Below, in pieces: positions 31,001 through 43,000 of a stretch of DNA of 64,000 nucleotides (positions are counted from its first letter, which is position 1; every line of letters starts with the position of its first letter). Source of the stretch: Carposina sasakii. Taxonomy: Eukaryota > Arthropoda > Insecta > Lepidoptera > Carposinidae. The position numbers were made by a program, and so were the translations under genes. The notes beneath the pieces were generated by a model, which worked only from the letters and a program-made list of their open reading frames with translations, did no database searches and had not been told where the DNA came from. The stretch is taken from contig CP053160.1 in NCBI GenBank assembly GCA_014607495.2, positions 1,550,001-1,614,000 of the forward strand. The letters run 5' to 3'.

Positions 31001-34000
31001 TCCCTTTACGTCGAATGTTATCTTGTAGGTACAGTCAAAAACAGAAATGAAAAGCACTTATTAGGCATACATCAGCTGTACATCTTTCCGTGCATGTCGT
31101 AAGAGTCGACTAAGGAACTAGAACAATTATTTCAGGCAATAAGCGAGCAACATATCACTGATAAATCTACATCTGCCCTATATGAAACGTGGCTCCACAG
31201 CCCACGCTCTCCTTTATGATCCTGCAGTTCTGGCTGAATACAATCATGTGTGTTAATGTATGTAAGTATGTAGGTGTGTTATCACTGCCAAGTTTCATCG
31301 AAAAACGTCCGATTGTTTTAACAAAGAAATGTAATACAATATCCACCTATGCCTATACCAGTACTATGATGATCTCCGACCGTATTTTGGCCAAGGCGAC
31401 CAATCTCTAGAGAGATTGGCTAGTTACGCAGGAGATAAAGTGCACAAGTGTGTGCGCAAACACAGATGCACTCTCTATTCCGTTACTCTCATAATCCGAT
31501 GGGACGGAAGCCGACACGACCGGAGAGTGATCAGGCGCAGGACCAACGGTTTTACGTGCTTTTTGAGGCACGAGCTAAGTGACAATTTTTACAACATTAA
31601 AGTTTACACGAAGTAAATTCATTGGTACAGGCCCGTGACTGGGATCGAACGTTACGCCTCCGACTTACGATCAAACTATCTATAATGTATTTATTATATT
31701 ATAATGTATAGGTATACTATGACATCAAAGGTAACCCAAGAGAAAGTTCTGGGTCAACATCCAGTGGCACTATACTATTATTTCGCGCGATTGTGTAAGA
31801 AATATCCAGCCATTGTCTCTCAACAGTTTACATGATATACTACCTACCTATCTACTACACAATGACATGGACTACTGCATGACATGTAGTAGTCACAATG
31901 AAATATTGATGTAATAACATTGAATAATTCCATTCCAAGAGAGAATAATAATAATTTTATTATTCCTCATCATCTTCTTCCATCATCCCATTTATTTAAG
32001 GGGTCGTCGGTGCAATATGATTTCTTTTGAAACTTATAATGCCAAGGATTTGGCGTTTGTTTCATGGCATGCTACCTGCCTAACGCTAACCTTCCTCGGG
32101 TATGAGAGAAAAACAGTAATAATCTAGGTAGATAATAAAATAATAGTAAACTTGCGCCGCCTATAACAAAGATTCATACATAAGACATCAACGAGCGTGG
32201 GCGAGCATAGACAACGGATTAATTCAAAGACTTATTTCATAACATTACTTGCTAATTCAATGTAATAGGTATTAAATAACAAAATTCCTCATGCTTATAT
32301 TATGACTAATAACTAAGCTATTGTAACTGTTCAGTTTATTTATTAATAACATTCAAAGCAATTATTATAAACAAAACGGTGACTGTTATGACTTTAGTTG
32401 AATAATTGGTATTTTAATTAATTTTAAGGTATACAGGGTGTAACAAAAAGGGTATGTTAAGCGAAAAGCTATGTAAATAGGCCACTATAGAAAACCTATC
32501 CACAAAATTTGAGATCCGAAATCTTTCTTATCGTTTATTTTTCCCGATAGTATGGAGAATTTTTAAATATCTCAGGAATTTTCATACAATCTTGAAAAAT
32601 AAAAATGTGATTTCGAGTCTCAAATTATGGTAATAGGTTCTCTATAGTGGGCTATTTATATAGCTTTTCGCTTAAGATAACCCTTTTGTTACACCCTGTA
32701 TATTAAAACATTGTTTATACAGGCTGTAACAGAAAGGGTATGTTAAGCGAAAAGCTATGTAAATAGCTCAATATGGAGAACCTATTTCCAAAATTTGAGA
32801 CTCGAAATCGCATGTTTATTTTTTTAAATTGTATGAACATTTGTGAGTTGTTTAGGAATTTTTTTTTAATATATATTTTTTAAAATAAATAAATATTCAC
32901 ACACTACATAGCTTTTCGCCTAACATACCCCCTTTGTTACAGCCTGTATATCTACATATGTCCAGTGTTATAGAGGGTGATTATTGGTCGTCAACGTTCC
33001 CGAAAACTACGGAATCTCTTCATCATCACGATCATCTTTCTCCATGGAAGCATACCTGGGAAGTGTCTGGTTCCCATAATATTAGATGGACTCTAAATGA
33101 TAAGTTGAGTAAATAGACTGGGCTTTTCTACATAAATGCACATAGACGCGCGTAGCAAGATTTTTTACGCGAAATCTATACTAATATATATATTAATATA
33201 ATATATATAATATTATTATAATATTATCTATACTATATATATATATAATATTATAAAGCTGAAGAGTTTGTTTATTTGTTTGTTTGTTTGAACGCGCTAA
33301 TCTCAGGAACTTCTGGTCTGATTTGAAAAATTCTTTCAGTGTAAGATAGCCCGTTTATCGAGGAAGTCTATAGGGTATATAGCAATCCGCCCCGGCTTCG
33401 CACGGGTGCAATGCCCCCTTTCGCGGACGAAGTCGTGGGCGACCGCTAGTAAAAATATATATATTATAATATTATAAAGCTGAAGAGTTTGTTTGTTTGT
33501 TTGTTTGTTTGATTGAACGCGCTAATCTCCGGAACTACTGGGTCGAATTAAAAAATTCTTTTTGTGTTGGATAGTCCATTTATCGAGGAAGGCTTTAGGC
33601 TATATATCATCACAGTGCGACCAATAGGGACGAAGAATAAGAGGAAAATGTGGAAAAAACGGGGAAAATTATTCAACTTTGGAGACTTCCGTTGCGTGCG
33701 CTGCGAAAACGGTTCAAGTTATCCATTGTATGAAAGAATAAAATGACGTAGAAATGATATGAAAGAAAAAAATTGAAGGTCTAGACTGCCTGATGCAGAA
33801 CCCTTAGCAGCCCAGCTAAACTTTGAGAGATATGAAAATACCGTCTTAGGAAAAGTTGCTCAGCATGATAAGCACTTTCTAATAACGTAATAAAATTGAA
33901 GGTCTAGATAACCTGATGCAGAACCCTTAACAGCCCAGCTAAATTTTGAGAGATATGAAAATACCGTCTTAGGAAAAGTTATTCAACATTTTAAAAGAAT

Positions 34001-37000
34001 TCAATTCCCTGTTAAGTTATCTTTTGCTGTAACAATTAATAAATCACAGGGGCAAACGTTTAAACACGTTGGAATTGACTTACGTCAAGACTGCTTTTCA
34101 CACGGCCAATTATATGTCGCGTTGTCAAGATCGGGTTGCGGAGAAAATCAGTATGTTCTTCTGCCACAAGAAAATAAAACAAAAAATATAATTTACGCAG
34201 AAGTACTTTAAAATATTTTATTCTGTTTGTTGACGCGGACGAAGTCGCGGGCAACAGCTAGTAATTAATATATGTCTACGAAAAAACTAGCATAAACACT
34301 GGACACTATAAATTTCGCCCGATCAAGTAAATAATTTATTTTTTCAAAAAAATTTACAACATTTCCCAGCATAATTTTTGGCATATACTTACTTTATTTG
34401 ATGTATAGAGTACGTACCTTTCGTTAAGGGTGGCAACAAAAAACATCCTGTATAAGTAACTCATTTTCGACCATGATAACGTTAATAGCGTAAATAGCGT
34501 TTTAGCGCTTTTGCTTTTTCATGACTGTTGAACCTAATTATAAGGCGCTGCTCACAATTCTGTCTAAGTATATTAACTTTAAAATAACGTTACTAGTATT
34601 CCCTTTATTTTTATTAGGTGTAACTGTTCTCTACTAAAATCAGAGTTAACTGAAAATTCATTAAAGTATAAGTAGGTATACTTAATTACCTAAAGGTTTC
34701 CATTCCTCCTATCTAAAACTAGAATCGATATAATTCCGAAAAATATTTTATCGAATGGTACATGGAAAATGGCTGTTACAAGCTATAACAGCTTATTATT
34801 AACCGACTTCAAAAAGAGAGGTTATCAATTCGTCTGTATGTTTTTTTTTATTTTTTTTATTTTTTATGTGTGTTACCTCAGAACTCCGTCATTTATGAAC
34901 CGATTTCAATTTTTTTTTATAGTTGGTCATGGTATACTTCCAGGTTGGTCCCATATTCACCATATCAGGATCTGATGATGGGATCTTGGAGAAATCGAGG
35001 GCAATCCTCGAATATTGTAGGCACATGTAGTCTGTTTTTATACTTTTACTGAGCGTTTTGATCACCTACATATAAAACATAACATCTGATGATGGAATCT
35101 CTAAGGAATCTAGGGATATCCTCATGGCACGAGTAACAGCGTCTGATGATGGAGCCGCCGAAAAACAGATAGTGGAACTTTTTAGTAACAAAATCCCCTT
35201 ATGGCAGGGGGGGGCCTACGTCCAGTAATGGACTGCAATAGGCTTATGAAGATGAAGATAATTGTGTTAAGTCATGAAATTATATGTTGCGTTAAGCCGT
35301 GTCCGAAGTAAGATGGTTATAGAGGAAGAGGTAGACATGAGAATAACGAGATGACGGATAATAGGGATGAATGAAAAAAGAGTACCTACATATTGCACCG
35401 GATTGGGAACAGGGCAGGAAGAAGGAGTGTAATTATATGTTGCCTAAATAAGTGTGTACATGGCTGTTGTGCTGCCAAATCTCTTATATTCCTCCGAGTC
35501 GTGGTGCATGTACCGTCGCCACATACGCACTCTGAATCGATTCCACCTCAAGTGCCTCCGATCCATCATGAGAATCAGATGGTCCAACCGAGTGCGTAAT
35601 ACCGAAGTATTGCGAAGAGCCAATGTAAGTGCCATTGAGGCCTACTTAATGCGTCGGCAGTTTCGGTGGTGCGGTCATGTGTCTCGTATGGCGGAGGAGA
35701 GATTGGCTAAGCGCATCTTCTTTTCTGAACTGGAGGAGGGCAAGCGGAAACGCGACGGGCAACAGATACTCAGATACAAAGATGTTCAGAAAAGACATAT
35801 GAAGAGATGCAATATAGATCCATCTAAATGGGAAGTTTTGTCAGCACAACGACCAGAGTGGCGCAGGACGGTGATAAAGCAAGTACACGAGTTCGAGGAG
35901 CAGCGTCAGGCTGACCTTGACGCTAAACGTGATGAACTAAAGACTCGTCCTCCTGCTGCCATTATCTATAATACAATAATGGCGCACTAACCTGTCCTCT
36001 GTGTGCGCGGGCGTTCAGGGCGAAGATTGGCTATGTAAATGTAAGCCATCTCCGAGAGCATGAACGCCAACTTAGTAATATCTAGGATTAGAAGTGGTCG
36101 CCATGACCGAAATTGATCGGAGGTCATCATTATCATCATATTGTCAGACGTAAAGTTTCGAAGCCTAGTCCTTTTTCTCTTTTGTCATGTGGCCTATTTT
36201 ATCTAAAAATTATATAAATCTGATAATATTATGCCTCCTAAACTTCGTACACGGCTTAACGCAATATATACTCGTATTTGCCCTTTAGTTAAATTTTACT
36301 TTAGTAAGCTCGAGTTTTGGGAGGAAGTCGGTTTTTCGTTTTAAAAAAATTATTTTTTATAACAATTGTGGTAATTTTTAACCGAGCATGAAAACCGTGT
36401 CGTGTGTACAAATACGTAGATAATTGTTCAGATTAACAGTAGTTATGATGAAACCACATAAGGCTTTAATTATTTACACGTATTTGGGTAAAAAAATATA
36501 ATAAAATTATTAATAAAGAAATGGAAAAGATTCCTCACCCGGGTGGGAATCGAACCCACGACCTCTGCAAAAAATACAATCTAGTTATTAAAAATATTCT
36601 GTACAAGTTGTGGTTTCAAGGGACAATTCATAACACTGAAAAACTAGAGCAATAATGCGAGTTAATTATTGAGACAGAGTCTTGGGTATAATTACGTAAA
36701 ATAACAATCCTTCAAGTGAATTTGCTAAAAAAATTGCAGGAATCTCGTATACAAATATTTAGTCCAGTCAAAATAGACATTCAAGGTTACATTAATTCGC
36801 ACCTTGCTAAAAATTTGCATGAATGTTGGGAACACCATTACATACAATTTGCAATTATCCACATCAATCCAATGTGTGGAAAAAATTTTATTGAAGGTCA
36901 AATGTTGCAAAAATCGGTTTTTTGAGTTTTCCAGCTAAACGGTAAGTTCTATCATGAAAATAGGTGAGACAAAAATTATTCATCATCCAATTATCTACAA

Positions 37001-40000
37001 AAATTGTTCATACACTTTTTTTCCTAAGAATCGCCATTTCGGAAATATAGCGATGCAAAATGTTGAAAAAGTTGTGTTATTCATAATATGCACACGTTTC
37101 CGCGCCACCCGTGAGGTAGTGTACATGACGCGTTTTTTTTTACGTGGTTTCCCCGGTAGCCCTATTCCACGATCTATTGTGGTTCTGTTGAGTTAAAAAA
37201 CTATTTTATTAAATTTAAAATGGTACTATAGTAAATGACAAGAGCGGTGTAAGTAATGAGTAAATTGAAAAAATTATTCGTCTGATAGATACTCGTTTAA
37301 TGGAACATAATCCATACTGTCTTGCACTTCTTCTCCTTCTTCTTCTTCTTCTTATTCTTCTTCTTCTTCCTGCTGGGTACAAATAAATTGTTCAAAGAGC
37401 GATGCATCAGATGTCTCCTCACCTATATCGTAAGAATCCTCTTCTTCTGGCGATTGAACATTGGAGCACGATTGGCCTCGACAACTGATACATGCTAATG
37501 AACAAAACAACCCAACTTTTTTACAGCCGCATTTAGCATTACACCGCGTTTTGCAATTGCAAAAAATTGAATTGAGGAGTTTTTCCGGTGCAGGAGGGAG
37601 TAAAGTCTGAACTGGTTCCAATATATTGTCAATTAACTTCCAACCCCAGTCTTCTGGGTTTAGTTTATTACCGAGCCATACTTATTTCTACATGCAGTAA
37701 CTGGTTGCGACACGACATCAGCATTTTTCAGGAGAGGTAAAAAATCAGAAATTGTTTGAGAGACAAGATTTAGTTGATTGTGCTGACGTTTTCAAAGAAA
37801 GTACCTCTACTCCACAAGCTGTAATTACCAACGGAATTCGCTTTCTTCTTTCCGTTTACGGAGCTCCAAAAAAAATTACGTGCTTAGATAAGTTTCGATA
37901 CTTATCTTTTGCAAAAAATACGCATAAAAAAAACAAGTACAATTAGCTTGTCTTCCTCCAACCTCTGCTTCTGCTTATCAACATCTATTTCGGGTATATT
38001 ATCAAGTTCAAGTATGGCTCGGTAATAAACTAAACCCAGAAGACTGGGGTTGGAAGTTAATTGACAATATATTGGAACCAGTTCAGACTTTACTCCCTCC
38101 TGCACCGGAAAAACTCCTCAATTCAATTTTTTGCAATTGCAAAACGGGGTGTAATGCTAAATGCGGCTGTAAAAAAGTTGGGTTGTTTTGTTCATTAGCA
38201 TGTATCAGTTGTCGAGGCCAATCGTGCTCCAATGTTCAATCGCCAGAAGAAGAGGATTTTTACGATATAGGCGAGGAGACATCTGATGCATCGCTCTTTG
38301 AACAATTTATTTGTACCCAGCAGGAAGAAGAAGAAGAAGAATAAGAAGAAGAAGAAGGAGAAGAAGTGCAAGACAGTATGGATTATGTTCCATTAAACGA
38401 GTATCTATCAGACGATTAATTTTTTCAATTTACTCATTACTTACACCGCTCTTGTCATTTACTATAGTACCATTTTAAATTTAATAAAATAGTTTTTTAA
38501 CTCAACAGAACCACAATAGATCGTGGAATAGGCCTACCGGGGAAACCACGTAAAAAAAAACGCGTCATGTACACTACCTCACGGGTGGCGCGGAAACGTG
38601 TGCATATTATGAATAACACAACTTTTTCAACATTTTGCATCGCTATATTTCCGAAATGGCGATTCTTAGGAAAAAAAGTGTATGAACAATTTTTGTAGAT
38701 AATTGGATGATGAATAATTTTTGTCTCACCTATTTTCATGGTAGAACTTACCGTTTAGCTGGAAAACTCAAAAAACCGATTTTTGCAACATTTGACCTTC
38801 AATAAATTTTTTTCCACACATTGGATTGATGTGGATAATTGACAAATTGTATGTAATGGTGTTCCCAACATTCATGCAAATTTTTAGCAAGGTGCGAATT
38901 AATGTAACCTTACCCCTATTTTTGTAGCTAATTTGACTGGACTATATTAACGTATTTCTTATGTACAAACATACGAAATCTGCTATTATGAAGGCAATGC
39001 AAACATTGCAATATTTACACTGCAAGCGTACTTATTTACACAATTAACTTTTACTGTAATTTGCATTTCATTGATAAAAGTGGTTGTGGGCGGCCTTCCT
39101 TAAGGCCCCTCTTAAGGATAACGCCCTACGCAAGGCTGCCCGCATTCTTCAATAAAGAAGTAGGTATTCATCACATCACATTGACGACAGTGATTAATAT
39201 ATCGTTTACTACACGTAAATACCACATTTTATACATATATACATATAGTCACACCTTTATCCCTTACGGAGTAGGCAGAGCACCAAGGGCCGATAGAACC
39301 ACATGGTGCCACTTCTGACCAATTTTGAGGGTATAGTTGAAATGTACAAGTTCGGTTAGTAGTGACAGGTGGTCAGCCCATCGCCTACAAAACACCAAGA
39401 CCCTCTTGTCCCTCTACTGTCTTGTACAGTATGCCCGGGAAGAGGAGCAGCTTTAGTATTATATGTTTTTATTTCATTCCCAGAGCAGCATAGAAGATTT
39501 TATAACACATTATAAGCCTATATACTTGTCCAATACGAGTATAATTTCGTTTAAAACGTGGCGTTTCGAACTATACAAATTTTGTTGGACATTGTATATG
39601 TAAGCGGCTGTGTTCCCGGTATACCTAGAGTATACCTAGAGTATACCTAGAGGGCGCAGATGTAATTGTAAATGTTCTAAACTATACCTTCTCGTACTCT
39701 ACGCTAGGTCTCTAGTGTATCAAATAATGCTGGTTGTTAAATAGTAAAAATTCACCACAATAGTGCAAAAAATTGTACTTTGCGTTGTGTATTTTATTAT
39801 TTCTTTTATTGGATTAAAATATATAGGATTATAATAATTACTTTTTCACAACTGAGACGTCGAGAATCAGTGTGTATTAACTTTTTTACTACGTAATTAT
39901 TTGCTGTTTTTAAGATAATTCAAATTGATATGCAGAGCCAAATTGGATATAAATTATCGTGTAGTATTACAAAATTAACATATAGCAATTAATAAATTGT

Positions 40001-43000
40001 TAAAATAGCCTTCAAATAAAATAATAGATAGAAAATGTTACTTGGACAGAATGTCTAGTACGAATATGAATGAATGAATTTGATATATCCGAGTAAGTAG
40101 GTACTTATGTATTGATATTTACCGGTTAGGTTAGTTTTCAGAGGTTTTCAATGGATCATTATAAAGTATAAGTGCCTACATTCTTACCTTGTTACTTACA
40201 TACTATTATTAATTCCGTAAATCGAGGGACATGATAATATTATTTGAGTAATGAGGGAAAAGAGAGAGGCAACGTAGGCTGGCAGCTTTCCATTCATGAG
40301 AACCGCAGTTTCTACAAAACTGCAATGACGTTACTCGTAGTTGAACTCGCTTTATGCAAGTTTATATCACTTTACACGCAGACTCATAAAAATAACTTAT
40401 TTTAAATGTAAGTAATTAGTAAATACATAATTGGTTCCGTGTTATTATTTTTTGTGAAACGTAGCAAAATTTTAGTGTTTTATCTATTACAGCAAATGCG
40501 ACGAAGTTTTGTCAAAATCGCACTTTTGCGGTAGAGTAGGTAAGTACGTTACAAACATCCAAACAATCGTCTTGACTTTACATCTCAGCTAGGATCGGAA
40601 CTTCAAGCCTGCACAGCTGAGTCCTGCATATAATTGTCTTTGGTCTTGCCCTGACAATCCGCCTCGAGCCTTCGACTCGACGACGGTTCGGTTTGTTTGT
40701 ACATAACTTGTTACATTTTCACAAACTTTTATTGTTTATAATATCTGTCCTATTAAGTAGTTAAACTATTTGTATTCGTATCCAAATGTTAAAACTACGT
40801 AATAAGAATAACCATAACAATGTGCTATAGAGTCTGTAAACTACTACAAACGACAGTGATAACCTTGTACCATGATTAATCACGATTTTCGTGTTAATAA
40901 GTCGGAAAAGTTACCGGTGACTCAGATATTGTGGAACGTATCGATTGCATTGTTGATTTAAACGTAATTACGCTTGCTACTAAACGTGTTATTTCGTATG
41001 TAGCCTGCAAACAGTACGAGTAGTAGGATAGCGAATATATAGGTAAGACGCTACGCGTCGTGTAGATACGTAGGTAGGTACTACGAAAGTGTTAGTATAT
41101 TATGTATTTATGCAGTGCCGTACGTAATAAAGGTTATTTACAGCAATGTACACAGGCAAACATGTACCACCCTAGGCCGCATCTTGCTTAACATCAGGCA
41201 CGATGGCGGTCAAATGTTTGCCTAGCTACGAGTAATTGTAAATAAATAAATAAATGTCTTTACTGTACTACGCAACAGACACCCCCTTTGTTTACTGAGA
41301 GCTACAAAAGCTATCATGGACATTGAACAGTAATGGTACGGTTTATTTCTAAAAACGTACGAAGAATTGATTTCGGAAGTCTTCTTACGTAAATAAGCTA
41401 CCTATAACCAGTAGGTGCCTCAGTATGTACTATGTGTAGTACAAATTCCTTCGTCGTAAATCAACACAAGCGCGGTGATGTAAATTGCAAAGCTCTACAG
41501 AAACCTGTGGCGCAGAAGTTATTCATAGCTTGGTGATCAGGGCTGCCTCTGACCAGCGATATAGATGTAGTTGTACATTAAAATATCCATTGTTAGATCT
41601 CATTTTTGGTAGTCAATGTAGATGTTTTGCAATAAATAAATCTTAACTAAAACCTTCATGAATAAACCGTAGCATACCTACATAGGTGACGTTTACGCAC
41701 CTAAGATAGAGCTAATAACGTCGTTCAAAAGGTATTACTGAACCTTTCAAACATTTTCTATATTGCTTAAGCTTCCTTATAAGTAAAGTTCACAGCCCTA
41801 CGTAGAGCTACAAACCGGACTCACCGTTCGCCCCTCCAAGTCGTCGGCGCACGAACGTTCGAGTCGGTCGCTCACTGCGCACGCCGACATTCAAAGATGG
41901 CCGACGCTTTTCCAGTTCGTTTTCCGCGCCAATTTTCTCGGCGGCAACTTTCGTTCGGGACTTGAATTTGGATTGCCCTCTTCTGGTGTATTTGCTGGTG
42001 GTCGTGTCTATGGTCGTGGATTCGGTGTCTGTGGTGTCTGGAGGCGCGGTGGCTTTGGTGCGGCGAAGGAAGTTGTTGCGCCGGTCTTTGATAGTCTGTG
42101 GATGAGGAAAACTTGGTGAGCTTGATTATTTTTTACATTTTAAATAAGTAATTAAAACCTTTAGTTTTATTTATTTTTAGCTTAGTTTAAAATATTCAAT
42201 TGAAATCGACAGTTTCATTACATCCCTTATATCTATTACTGTAGGTACTTATATTTAGGTTGAACTTTTTTTAGGGAGGTCTCTACACGTGTGTAGCAGA
42301 TATTTGTAAACCATAAGTAACCATAACCTACCTACCTCCAGGTTATACATAGTAAGGTATATATGTAATAAAATACTACTTAAATAAATATACAGGGCTG
42401 TTTTTTCACCCTTAATGAAGGATACGTACTCTATAGATCAAAATAAAGTAAGTTTATGCCAAAAAAAAATGCTGGCAATTTTTTTTTAAATTACTTGATT
42501 GAGCGAAATTTATAGTGTCCAGTGTTTATGCTAGTTTTTTCATAGACAGGTATTAAATATTTCTCGTGAAAAAATCTAGCTACACGCGTCAATGTGCATT
42601 GCAAAAAAAACGCAGTCTATTTACTCAGTTTTGGACCCTAATATCTTGGGAATCAGACACTTCCCAGGTATGCTTCCATGGAGAAAAATGATCGTGATGA
42701 TGAGGAGATTCCGTAGTTTTCGGGAACGTTGACGATCAAAAAACACCTGTATAAATGGTGGCGTCGAAACTATGCAAAGTATTTTTTTAGGGTAACTACT
42801 TATTTTTCGAAATGAAACCAAATCTGATAGATAGGTACGAGTACCTAACCTATCTACCCTATACTCGTATTTCCCCGTGTCATACATTCCAAACTTTTAA
42901 ATTCAATAGATAATATTGGATATTGTAAACTTGTTTTGAAATGCCTAATCTAATGAAAACTACTATGACAGAGATACCTACTACATCTACTCTTATTCAA

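Larger units (their letters stand above)
32972..34450. mobile_element. MITE C, copy 3, split by a Helitron
   Basis: Left part 32972-33174 and right part 34262-34450 together form one MITE C; the break at ACGCGAAA | TAATTAATAT corresponds to uninterrupted sequence in the copy at 981-1355. Confidence 0.8.
36760..38945. mobile_element. Large foldback element: ~930-bp inverted arms with CXC-protein ORFs
   Basis: Arms 36760-37683 and 38010-38945 are near-identical inverted copies around a ~326-bp centre. Each arm carries the same two ORFs in opposite orientation: an 80-codon Phe/Arg-rich frame beginning [11 protein letters not shown], and a Cys-rich ORF (see 37352-37621 and 38072-38344). The few differences indicate a recent event. 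Seen within the 16.9-kb intron of the chitin-binding gene. It may be a rearranged end of a larger transposon. Confidence 0.85.
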
